This document shows positions 49,822 to 61,358 of a stretch of DNA of 64,000 bases, piece after piece. The position numbers and the translations under genes were made by a program. The DNA lies in the NCBI GenBank assembly GCA_029718625.1, contig JAINUF010000027.1, positions 1,844,676 to 1,908,675 of the forward strand, written 5' to 3'. Source of the stretch: Synaphobranchus kaupii. Taxonomy: Eukaryota; Chordata; Actinopteri; Anguilliformes; Synaphobranchidae. The first letter of the stretch is position 1, and every line of letters starts with the position of its first letter. The notes below the pieces were generated by a model, which had not been told where the DNA came from, ran no database searches, and saw nothing but the letters and a program-made list of their open reading frames with translations.

Positions 49822-51117
49822 AACAGCAGCATTACATTACATTACATTCATTTAGCAGACGCTTTTATCCAAAGCGACGTACAGTAAGTGCATACAGAGA
49901 AATCATCAAGATCACTACAGAACAGACAAAGCACATCCTTCCCATAATGTAGCAGCTATCCCTAGCAATGAACGTCGACTGTAGTTCACAGTAAGCTCTG
50001 GGCAAATCAGCAACACCACACTTCCATTCCAAATACTATTATAAACAATAATAAACAGACAGGAAAACACAGCAGCACCAGTGCCACAGCTCAGAACAGC
50101 ACCAGCACCAGTGCCACAGCTCAGGACAGCACCAGCAGAGGCACCAGCAGTGCCACAGCTCAGAACAGCACCAGCAGAGGCACCAGCAGTGCCACAGCTC
50201 AGAACAGCACCAGCAGAGGGACCAGCAGTGCCACAGCTCAGAACGGCTCCAGCACCAGTGCCACAGCTCAGAACAGCACCAGCAGAGGGACTAGCAGTGC
50301 CACAGCTCAGAACAGCACCAGTGCCACAGCTCATAACAGCACCAGCAGAGGCACCAGCAGTGCCACAGCTCAGAACGGCACCAGCACCAGTGCCACAGCT
50401 CAGGACAGCACCAGCAGAGGCACCAGCAGTGCCACAGCTCAGAACAGCACCAGCAGAGGCACCAGCAGTGCCACAGCTCAGAACAGCACCAGCAGAGGGA
50501 CCAGCAGTGCCACAGCTCAGAACGGCTCCAGCACCAGTGCCACAGCTCAGAACAGCACCAGCAGAGGGACTAGCAGTAGTGCCACAGCTCAGAACAGCAC
50601 CAGCAGAGGCACCAGCAGTGCCACAGCTCAGAACAGCACCAGTGCCACAGCTCATAACAGCACCAGCAGAGGCACCAGCAGTGCCACAGCTCAGAACAGC
50701 ACCAGCAGAGGCACCAGCACCAGTGCCACAGCTCAGAACAGCACCAGCAGAGGCACCAGCAGTGCCACAGCTCAGAACAGCACCAGCAGAGGGACCAGCA
50801 GTGCCACAGCTCAGAACGGCACCAGCACCAGTGCCACAGCTCAGAACAGCACCAGCAGAGGGACTAGCAGTAGTGCCACAGCTCAGAACAGCACCAGCAG
50901 AGGCACCAGCAGTGCCACAGCTCAGAACAGCACCAGTGCCACAGCTCATAACAGCACCAGCAGAGGCACCAGCAGTGCCACAGCTCAGAACGGCACCAGC
51001 ACCAGTGCCACAGCTCAGAACAGCACCAGCAGAGGCACCAGCAGTGCCACAGCTCAGAACACCACCAGCACCTGTGCCACAGCTCAGAACAGCAGCAGCA
51101 CCAGTGCCAGAGCTCAA
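49822..51117 (+). repeat. Macro-unit 52 (rearranged array, 1037 bp)
   Basis: The spacer is 259 bp and the array is 50081-51117. It has a 494-like head and a class-638 tail, with the middle module string repeated. ACGGCTCCAGC occurs twice, 279 bp apart (T at 50248 and 50527). It sits at the junction of the two 10,784-bp copies. Confidence 0.91.
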
Positions 51118-51870
51118 AACAGCAGCATTACATTACATTACATTCATTTAGCAGACGCTTTTATCCAAAGCGACGTACAGTAAGTGCATACAGAGAAATC
51201 ATCAAGATCACTACAGAACAGACAAAGCACATCCTTCCCATAATGTAGCAGCTATCCCTAGCAATGAACGTCGACTGTAGTTCACAGTAAGCTCTGGGCA
51301 AATCAGCAACACCACACTTCCATTCCAAATACTATTATAAACAATAATAAACAGACAGGAAAACACAGCAGCACCAGTGCCACAGCTCAGAACAGCACCA
51401 GCACCAGTGCCACAGCTCAGGACAGCACCAGCAGAGGCACCAGCAGTGCCACAGCTCAGAACAGCACCAGCAGAGGCACCAGCACCAGTGCCACAGCTCA
51501 GAACAGCACCAGCAGAGGCACCAGCAGTGCCACAGCTCAGAACAGCACCAGCAGAGGGACCAGCAGTGCCACAGCTCAGAACGGCACCAGCACCAGTGCC
51601 ACAGCTCAGAACAGCACCAGCAGAGGGACTAGCAGTAGTGCCACAGCTCAGAACAGCACCAGCAGAGGCACCAGCAGTGCCACAGCTCAGAACAGCACCA
51701 GCAGAGGCACCAGCAGTGCCACAGCTCAGAAAAGCACCAGCAGAGGCACCAGCACCAGTGCCACAGCTCAGAACAGCACCAGCAGAGGCACCAGCAGTGC
51801 CACAGCTCAGAACAGCACCAGCACCTGTGCCACAGCTCAGAACAGCAGCAGCACCAGTGCCAGAGCTCAA
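51118..51870 (+). repeat. Macro-unit 53 (array class 494)
   Basis: The spacer is 259 bp and the array is 51377-51870. It starts the right copy of the 10,784-bp duplication. Confidence 0.93.
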
Positions 51871-53170
51871 AACAGCAGCATTACATTACATTACATTACA
51901 TTACATTCATTTAGCAGACGCTTTTATCCAAAGCGACGTACAGTAAGTGCATACAGATAAATCATCAAGATCACTACAGAACAGACAAAGCACATCCTTC
52001 CCATAATGTAGCAGCTATCCCTAGCAATGAACGTCGACTGTAGTTCACAGTAAGCTCTGGGCAAATCAGCAACACCACACTTCCATTCCAAATACTATTA
52101 TAAACAATAATAAACAGACAGGAAAACACAGCAGCACCAGTGCCACAGCTCAGAACAGCACCAGCACCAGTGCCACAGCTCAGAACAGCACCAGCACCAG
52201 TGCCACAACTCAGGACAGCACCAGCAGAGGCACCAGCAGTGCCACAGCTCAGAACAGCACCAGCAGAGGCACCAGCAGTGCCACAGCTCAGAACAGCACC
52301 AGTGCCACAGCTCATAACAGCACCAACAGAGGCACCAGCAGTGCCACAGCTCAGAACGGCACCAGCACCAGTGCCACAGCTCAGAACAGCACCAGCAGAG
52401 GCACCAGCAGTGCCACAGCTCAGAACGGCACCAGCACCAGTGCCACAGCTCAGAACAGCACCAGCAGAGGGACCAGCAGTGCCACAGCTCAGAACGGCAC
52501 CAGCACCAGTGCCACAGCTCAGAACAGCACCAGCAGAGGGACCAGCAGTAGTGCCACAGCTCAGAACAGCACCAGCAGAGGCACCAGCAGTGCCACAGCT
52601 CAGAACAGCACCAGCAGAGGCACCAGCACCAGTGCCACAGCTCAGAACAGCACCAGCAGAGGCACCAGCAGTGCCACAGCTCAGAACGGCACCAGCACCA
52701 GTGCCACAGCTCAGAACAGCACCAGCAGAGGCACCAGCAGTGCCACAGCTCAGAACAGCACCAGCACCAGTGCCACAGCTCAGGACAGCACCAGCAGTGC
52801 CACAGCTCAGAACAGCACCAGCAGAGGCACCAGCACCAGTGCCACAGCTCAGAACAGCACCAGCAGAGGCACCAGCAGTGCCACAGCTCAGAACGGCACC
52901 AGCACCAGTGCCACAGCTCAGAACAGCACTAGCAGAGGCACCAGCAGTGCCACAGCTCAGAACAGCACCAGCACCAGTGCCACAGCTCAGAACAGCACCA
53001 GCAGAGGCACCAGCAGTGCCACAGCTCAGAACAGCACCAGCAGAGGCACCAGCACCAGTGCCACAGCTCAGAACAGCACCAGCAGAGGCACCAGCAGTGC
53101 CACAGCTCAGAACAGCACCAGCACCTGTGCCACAGCTCAGAACAGCAGCAGCACCAGTGCCAGAGCTCAA
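51871..53170 (+). repeat. Macro-unit 54 (array class 1031A)
   Basis: The spacer is 269 bp with ACAGATAAATC near 51954. The array is 52140-53170. It is the third copy of this array, with both class markers. Confidence 0.93.
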
Positions 53171-54477
53171 AACAGCAGCATTACATTACATTACATTACA
53201 TTACATTCATTTAGCAGACGCTTTTATCCAAAGCGACGTACAGTAAGTGCATACAGAGAAATCATCAAGATCACTACAGAACAGACAAAGCACATCCTTC
53301 CCATAATGTAGCAGCTATCCCTAGCAATGAACGTCGACTGTAGTTCACAGTAAGCTCTGGGCAAATCAGCAACACCACACTTCCATTCCAAATACTATTA
53401 TAAACAATAATAAACAGACAGGAAAACACAGCAGCACCAGTGCCACAGCTCAGAACAGCACCAGCACCAGCACCAGTGCCACAACTCAGGACAGCACCAG
53501 CAGAGGCACCAGCAGTGCACAGCTCAGAACAGCAACCAGCAGAGGCACCAGCAGTGCCCACAGCTCAGAACAGCACCAGTGCCACAGCTCATAACAGCAC
53601 CAGCAGAGGCAACCAGCAGTGCCACAGCTCAGAACGGCACCAGCACCAGTGCCACACAGCTCAGAACAGCACCAGCAGAGGCACCAGCAGTGCCACAGCT
53701 CAGTAACAGCACCAGCACCAGTGCCACAGCTCAAGAACAGCACCAGCAGAGGGACCAGCAGTGCCACAGCTCAGAACGGCACCAGCACCAGTGCCCACAG
53801 CTCAGAACAGCACCAGCAGAGGGACCAGCAGTAGTGCCACAGCTCAGAACAGCACCAGCAGAGGCACCAGCAGTGCCACAGCTCAGAAAAGCACCAGCAG
53901 AGGCACCAGCACCAGTGCCACAGCTCAGAACGCACCAGCAGAGGCACCAGCAGTGCCACAGCTCAGAACGGCACCAGCACCTGTGCCACAGCTCAGAACA
54001 GCACCAGCAGAGGCACCAGCAGTGCCACAGCTCAGAACAGCACCAGCACCAGTGCCACAGCTCAGAACAGCACCAGCAGAGGGACCAGCAGTGCCACAGC
54101 TCAGAACGGCACCAGCACCAGTGCCACAGCTCAGAACAGCACCAGCAGAGGGACCAGCAGTAGTGCCACAGCTCAGAACAGCACCAGCAGAGGCACCAGC
54201 AGTGCCACAGCTCAGAAAAGCACCAGCAGAGGCACCAGCACCCAGTGCCACAGCTCAGAACAGCACCAGCAGAGGCACCAGCAGTGCCACAGCTCAGAAC
54301 AGCACCAGCAGAGGCACCAGCAGTGCCACAGCTCAGAAAAGCACCAGCAGAGGCACCAGCACCAGTGCCACAGCTCAGAACAGCACCAGCAGAGGCACCA
54401 GCAGTGCCACAGCTCAGAACAGCACCAGCACCTGTGCCACAGCTCAGAACAGCAGCAGCACCAGTGCCAGAGCTCAA
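53171..54477 (+). repeat. Macro-unit 55 (class 1031B, indel-ridden)
   Basis: The spacer is 269 bp and the array is 53440-54477 (1038 bp against 1031 in macro-unit 45). About ten single-base gains and losses lie between 53518 and 54242, for example GTGCCCACAG near 53558 and CTCAGTAACAGC near 53702. Confidence 0.9.
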
Positions 54478-56085
54478 AACAGCAGCATTACATTACATTA
54501 CATTACATTACATTCATTTAGCAGACGCTTTTATCCAAAGCGACGTACAGTAAGTGCATACAGAGAAATCATCAAGATCACTACAGAACAGACAAAGCAC
54601 ATCCTTCCCATAATGTAGCAGCAATCCTAGCAATGAACGTCGACTGTAGTTCACAGTAAGCTCTGGGCAAATCAGCAACACCACACTTCCATTCCAAATA
54701 CTATTATAAACAATAATAAACAGACAGGAAAACACAGGCAGCACGCAGTGCCACAGCTCAGAACAGCACCAGCACCAGTGCCACAGCTCAGAACAGCACC
54801 AGCACCAGTGCCACAACTCAGGACAGCACCAGCAGAGGCACCAGCAGTGCCACAGCTCAGAACGAGCACCAGCAGAGGCACCAGCAGTGCCACAGCTCAG
54901 AAACAGCACCAGTGCCACAGCTCATAACAGCACCAGCAGAGGCACCAGCAGTGCCACAGCTCAGAACAGCACCAGCAGAGGCACCAGCACCAGTGCCACA
55001 GCTCAGAACAGCACCAGCAGAGGCACCAGCAGTGCCACAGCTCAGAACAGCACCAGCAGAGGGACCAGCAGTGCCACAGCTCAGAACGGCTCCAGCACCA
55101 GTGCCACAGCTCAGAACAGCACAAGCAGAGGGACTAGCAGTAGTGCCACAGCTCAGAACAGCACCAGCAGAGGCACCAGCAGTGCCACAGCTCAGAACAG
55201 CACCAGTGCCACAGCTCATAACAGCACCAGCAGAGGCACCAGCAGTGCCACAGCTCAGAACGGCACCAGCACCAGTGCCCACAGCTCAGAACAGCACCAG
55301 CAGAGGCACCAGCAGTGGCCACAGCTCAGAACGGCACCAGCACCAGTGCCACAGCTCAGAACAGCACCAGCAGAGGGACCAGCAGTGCCACAGCTCAGAA
55401 CGGCACCAGCACCAGTGCCACAGCTCAGAACAGCACCAGCAGAGGGACCAGCAGTAGTGCCACAGCTCGAACAGCACCAGCAGAGGCACCAGCAGTGCCA
55501 CAGCTCAGAACAGCACCAGCAGAGGCACCAGCACCAGTGCCACAGCTCAGAACAGCACCAGCAGAGGCACCAGCAGTGCCACAGCTCAGAACGGCACCAG
55601 CACCAGTGCCACAGCTCAGAACAGCACCAGCAGAGGCACCAGCAGTGCCACAGCTCAGAACAGCACCAGCACCAGTGCCACAGCTCAGGACAGCACCAGC
55701 AGTGCCACAGCTCAGAACAGCACCAGCAGAGGCACCAGCACCAGTGCCACAGCTCCAGAACAGCACCAGCAGAGGCACCAGCAGTGCCACAGCTCAGAAC
55801 GGCACCAGCACCCAGTGCCACAGCTCAGAACAGCACCAGCAGAGGCACCAGCAGTGCCACAGCTCAGAACAGCACCAGCACCAGTGCCACAGCTCAGAAC
55901 AGCACCAGCAGAGGCACCAGAGTGCCACACGCTCAGAACAGCACCAGCAGAGGCACCAGCACCAGTGCCACAGCTCAGAAACAGCACCAGCAGAGGCACC
56001 AGCACAGTGCCACAGCTCAGAACAGCCACCACAGCACCTGTGCCACAGCTCAGAACAGCAGCAGCACCAGTGCCAGAGCTTACAT
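53510..56085. other. Dense indel region, probable consensus error, net length change zero
   Basis: About two dozen one- or two-base indels, mostly gains of C, A or G next to an identical base, plus a 19-bp loss at 56080. Compared with 42.7-45.3 kb the gains sum to +19, so the two copies are back in exact register by 56334. Confidence 0.78.
54478..56080 (+). repeat. Macro-unit 56 (copy of 46, indel-ridden)
   Basis: The spacer is 270 bp with changes at GCAGCAATCCTAGC (near 54622) and CACAGGCAGCACGCAG (near 54735). The array is 54748-56080. It has many one-base changes and ends at CAGAGCT without the usual CAAAACAGCAGC. The module order is that of macro-unit 46. Confidence 0.89.
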
Positions 56086-57034
56086 TACATTACATTACAT
56101 TCATTTAGCAGACGCTTTTATCCAAAGCGACGTACAGTAAGTGCATACAGAGAAATCATCAAGATCACTACAGAACAGACAAAGCACATCCTTCCCATAA
56201 TGTAGCAGCTATCCCTAGCAATGAACGTCGACTGTAGTTCACAGTAAGCTCTGGGCAAATCAGCAACACCACACTTCCATTCCAAATACTATTATAAACA
56301 ATAATAAACAGACAGGAAAACACAGCAGCACCAGTGCCACAGCTCAGAACAGCACCAGCACCAGCACCAGTGCCACAACTCAGGACAGCACCAGCAGAGG
56401 CACCAGCAGTGCCACAGCTCAGAACAGCACCAGCAGAGGCACCAGCAGTGCCACAGCTCAGAACAGCACCAGTGCCACAGCTCATAACAGCACCAGCAGA
56501 GGCACCAGCAGTGCCACAGCTCAGAACGGCACCAGCACCAGTGCCACAGCTCAGAACAGCACCAGCAGAGGCACCAGCAGTGCCACAGCTCAGAACAGCA
56601 GCAGCACCAGTGCCACAGCTCAGAACAGCACCAGCAGAGGGACCAGCAGTGCCACAGCTCAGAACGGCACCAGCACCAGTGCCACAGCTCAGAACAGCAC
56701 CAGCAGAGGGACCAGCAGTAGTGCCACAGCTCAGAACAGCACCAGCAGAGGCACCAGCAGTGCCACAGCTCAGAAAAGCACCAGCAGAGGCACCAGCACC
56801 AGTGCCACAGCTCAGAACAGCACCAGCAGAGGCACCAGCAGTGCCACAGCTCAGAACAGCACCAGCAGAGGCACCAGCAGTGCCACAGCTCAGAAAAGCA
56901 CCAGCAGAGACACCAGCACCAGTGCCACAGCTCAGAACAGCACCAGCAGAGGCACCAGCAGTGCCACAGCTCAGAACAGCACCAGCACCTGTGCCACAGC
57001 TCAGAACAGCAGCAGCACCAGTGCCAGAGCTCAA
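56081..57034 (+). repeat. Macro-unit 57 (array class 701)
   Basis: The spacer is 253 bp as counted, shortened by loss of the array-closing bases at 56080. The array at 56334-57034 shares the two private markers of macro-unit 47. Confidence 0.92.
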
Positions 57035-57941
57035 AACAGCAGCATTACATTACATTACATTACATTACATTCATTTAGCAGACGCTTTTATCCAAAGCGA
57101 CGTACAGTAAGTGCATACAGAGAAATCATCAAGATCACTACAGAACAGACAAAGCACATCCTTCCCATAATGTAGCAGCTATCCCTAGCAATGAACGTCG
57201 ACTGTAGTTCACAGTAAGCTCTGGGCAAATCAGCAACACCACACTTCCATTCCAAATACTATTATAAACAATAATAAACAGACAGGAAAACACAGCAGCA
57301 CCAGTGCCACAGCTCAGAACAGCACCAGCACCAGTGCCACAGCTCAGAACAGCACCAGCACCAGTGCCACAACTCAGGACAGCACCAGCAGAGGCACCAG
57401 CAGTGCCACAGCTCAGAACAGCACCAGCAGAGGCACCAGCAGTGCCACAGCTCAGAACAGCACCAGTGCCACAGCTCATAACAGCACCAGCAGAGGCACC
57501 AGCAGTGCCACAGCTCAGAACAGCACCAGCAGAGGCACCAGCACCAGTGCCACAGCTCAGAACAGCACCAGCAGAGGCACCAGCAGTGCCACAGCTCAGA
57601 ACAGCACCAGCAGAGGGACCAGCAGTGCCACAGCTCAGAACGGCACCAGCACCAGTGCCACAGCTCAGAACAGCACCAGCAGAGGGACTAGCAGTAGTGC
57701 CACAGCTCAGAACAGCACCAGCAGAGGCACCAGCAATGCCACAGCTCAGAACAGCACCAGTGCCACAGCTCATAACAGCACCAGCAGAGGCACCAGCAGT
57801 GCCACAGCTCAGAACGGCACCAGCACCAGTGCCACAGCTCAGAACAGCACCAGCAGAGGCACCAGCAGTGCCACAGCTCAGAACACCACCAGCACCTGTG
57901 CCACAGCTCAGAACAGCAGCAGCACCAGTGCCAGAGCTCAA
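57035..57941 (+). repeat. Macro-unit 58 (array class 638)
   Basis: The spacer is 269 bp and the array is 57304-57941. It shares AGCAATGCCAC (near 57734) with macro-unit 48 but lacks that unit's extra CTCATAACAGC. Confidence 0.93.
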
Positions 57942-58694
57942 AACAGCAGCATTACATTACATTACATTCATTTAGCAGACGCTTTTATCCAAAGCGACGT
58001 ACAGTAAGTGCATACAGAGAAATCATCAAGATCACTACAGAACAGACAAAGCACATCCTTCCCATAATGTAGCAGCTATCCCTAGCAATGAACGTCGACT
58101 GTAGTTCACAGTAAGCTCTGGGCAAATCAGCAACACCACACTTCCATTCCAAATACTATTATAAACAATAATAAACAGACAGGAAAACACAGCAGCACCA
58201 GTGCCACAGCTCAGAACAGCACCAGCACCAGTGCCACAGCTCAGGACAGCACCAGCAGAGGCACCAGCAGTGCCACAGCTCAGAACAGCACCAGCAGAGG
58301 CACCAGCACCAGTGCCACAGCTCAGAACAGCACCAGCAGAGGCACCAGCAGTGCCACAGCTCAGAACAGCACCAGCAGAGGGACCAGCAGTGCCACAGCT
58401 CAGAACGGCACCAGCACCAGTGCCACAGCTCAGAACAGCACCAGCAGAGGGACTAGCAGTAGTGCCACAGCTCAGAACAGCACCAGCAGAGGCACCAGCA
58501 GTGCCACAGCTCAGAACAGCACCAGCAGAGGCACCAGCAGTGCCACAGCTCAGAAAAGCACCAGCAGAGGCACCAGCACCAGTGCCACAGCTCAGAACAG
58601 CACCAGCAGAGGCACCAGCAGTGCCACAGCTCAGAACAGCACCAGCACCTGTGCCACAGCTCAGAACAGCAGCAGCACCAGTGCCAGAGCTCAA
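57942..58694 (+). repeat. Macro-unit 59 (array class 494)
   Basis: The spacer is 259 bp and the array is 58201-58694. It is a duplicate of macro-unit 49. Confidence 0.93.
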
Positions 58695-59708
58695 AACAGC
58701 AGCATTACATTACATTACATTCATTTAGCAGACGCTTTTATCCAAAGCGACGTACAGTAAGTGCATACAGAGAAATCATCAAGATCACTACAGAACAGAC
58801 AAAGCACATCCTTCCCATAATGTAGCAGCTATCCCTAGCAATGAACGTCGACTGTAGTTCACAGTAAGCTCTGGGCAAATCAGCAACACCACACTTCCAT
58901 TCCAAATACTATTATAAACAATAATAAACAGACAGGAAAACACAGCAGCACCAGTGCCACAGCTCAGAACAGCACCAGCACCAGTGCCACAGCTCAGAAC
59001 AGCACCAGCACCAGTGCCACAACTCAGGACAGCACCAGCAGAGGCACCAGCAGTGCCACAGCTCAGAACAGCACCAGCAGAGGCACCAGCAGTGCCACAG
59101 CTCAGAACAGCACCAGTGCCACAGCTCATAACAGCACCAGCAGAGGCATCAGCAGTGCCACAGCTCAGAACGGCACCAGCACCAGTGCCACAGCTCAGAA
59201 CAGCACCAGCAGAGGCACCAGCAGTGCCACAGCTCAGAACGGCACCAGCACCAGTGCCACAGCTCAGAACAGCACCAGCAGAGGGACCAGCAGTAGTGCC
59301 ACAGCTCAGAACAGCACCAGCAGAGGCACCAGCAGTGCCACAGCTCAGAACAGCACCAGCAGAGGCACCAGCACCAGTGCCACAGCTCAGAACAGCACCA
59401 GCAGAGGCACCAGCAGTGCCACAGCTCAGAACGGCACCAGCACCAGTGCCACAGCTCAGAACAGCACCAGCAGAGGCACCAGCAGTGCCACAGCTCAGAA
59501 CAGCACCAGCACCAGTGCCACAGCTCAGAACAGCACCAGCAGAGGCACCAGCAGTGCCACAGCTCAGAACAGCACCAGCAGAGGCACCAGCACCAGTGCC
59601 ACAGCTCAGAACAGCACCAGCAGAGGCACCAGCAGTGCCACAGCTCAGAACAGCACCAGCACCTGTGCCACAGCTCAGAACAGCAGCAGCACCAGTGCCA
59701 GAGCTCAA
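58695..59708 (+). repeat. Macro-unit 60 (array class 755)
   Basis: The spacer is 259 bp and the array is 58954-59708. The marker GAGGCATCAGC is near 59146. Confidence 0.93.
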
Positions 59709-60605
59709 AACAGCAGCATTACATTACATTACATTCATTTAGCAGACGCTTTTATCCAAAGCGACGTACAGTAAGTGCATACAGAGAAATCATCAAGATC
59801 ACTACAGAACAGACAAAGCACATCCTTCCCATAATGTAGCAGCTATCCCTAGCAATGAACGTCGACTGTAGTTCACAGTAAGCTCTGGGCAAATCAGCAA
59901 CACCACACTTCCATTCCAAATACTATTATAAACAATAATAAACAGACAGGAAAACACAGCAGCACCAGTGCCACAGCTCAGAACAGCACCAGCACCAGTG
60001 CCACAGCTCAGAACAGCACCAGCACCAGTGCCACAACTCAGGACAGCACCAGCAGAGGCACCAGCAGTGCCACAGCTCAGAACAGCACCAGCAGAGGCAC
60101 CAGCAGTGCCACAGCTCAGAACAGCACCAGTGCCACAGCTCATAACAGCACCAGCAGAGGCACCAGCAGTGCCACAGCTCAGAACAGCACCAGCAGAGGC
60201 ACCAGCACCAGTGCCACAGCTCAGAACAGCACCAGCAGAGGCACCAGCAGTGCCACAGCTCAGAACAGCACCAGCAGAGGGACCAGCAGTGCCACAGCTC
60301 AGAACGGCACCAGCACCAGTGCCACAGCTCAGAACAGCACCAGCAGAGGGACTAGCAGTAGTGCCACAGCTCAGAACAGCACCAGCAGAGGCACCAGCAG
60401 TGCCACAGCTCAGAACAGCACCAGTGCCACAGCTCATAACAGCACCAGCAGAGGCACCAGCAGTGCCACAGCTCAGAACGGCACCAGCACCAGTGCCACA
60501 GCTCAGAACAGCACCAGCAGAGGCACCAGCAGTGCCACAGCTCAGAACACCACCAGCACCTGTGCCACAGCTCAGAACAGCAGCAGCACCAGTGCCAGAG
60601 CTCAA
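59709..60605 (+). repeat. Macro-unit 61 (array class 638)
   Basis: The spacer is 259 bp and the array is 59968-60605. It is the last full array of the right copy of the 10,784-bp duplication. Confidence 0.93.
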
Positions 60606-61358
60606 AACAGCAGCATTACATTACATTACATTCATTTAGCAGACGCTTTTATCCAAAGCGACGTACAGTAAGTGCATACAGAGAAATCATCAAGATCACT
60701 ACAGAACAGACAAAGCACATCCTTCCCATAATGTAGCAGCTATCCCTAGCAATGAACGTCGACTGTAGTTCACAGTAAGCTCTGGGCAAATCAGCAACAC
60801 CACACTTCCATTCCAAATACTATTATAAACAATAATAAACAGACAGGAAAACACAGCAGCACCAGTGCCACAGCTCAGAACAGCACCAGCACCAGTGCCA
60901 CAGCTCAGGACAGCACCAGCAGAGGCACCAGCAGTGCCACAGCTCAGAACAGCACCAGCAGAGGCACCAGCACCAGTGCCACAGCTCAGAACAGCACCAG
61001 CAGAGGCACCAGCAGTGCCACAGCTCAGAACAGCACCAGCAGAGGGACCAGCAGTGCCACAGCTCAGAACGGCACCAGCACCAGTGCCACAGCTCAGAAC
61101 AGCACCAGCAGAGGGACTAGCAGTAGTGCCACAGCTCAGAACAGCACCAGCAGAGGCACCAGCAGTGCCACAGCTCAGAACAGCACCAGCAGAGGCACCA
61201 GCAGTGCCACAGCTCAGAAAAGCACCAGCAGAGGCACCAGCACCAGTGCCACAGCTCAGAACAGCACCAGCAGAGGCACCAGCAGTGCCACAGCTCAGAA
61301 CAGCACCAGCACCTGTGCCACAGCTCAGAACAGCAGCAGCACCAGTGCCAGAGCTCAA
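60606..61358 (+). repeat. Macro-unit 62 (array class 494)
   Basis: The spacer is 259 bp and the array is 60865-61358. Here the 10,784-bp correspondence ends, because the counterpart position holds macro-unit 52. Confidence 0.93.

Larger units (their letters stand above)
40334..50080 (+). repeat. 10,784-bp segmental tandem duplication, left copy
   Basis: Nine consecutive macro-units (43-51) recur as 53-61. Eight of the nine array starts map at exactly +10,784; the exception, 43956 to 54748, is +10,792 inside the indel cluster. Shared private markers in macro-units 47/57 and 48/58 confirm common descent of the whole segment. Confidence 0.94.
51118..60864 (+). repeat. 10,784-bp segmental tandem duplication, right copy
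   Basis: Macro-units 53-61. Outside 53.5-56.1 kb it differs from the left copy by very few bases that I could find (for example the extra CTCATAACAGC near 46884 is absent here), which indicates a recent event. Confidence 0.93.

Noticed and set aside
40334..60864. 10.8-kb duplication as a pure assembly artefact
   Set aside because: Not excluded, but copy-specific variants (macro-units 48 versus 58) and a differently rearranged junction array (52 versus 62) argue for two real copies. It is kept as a finding with read-depth checks.
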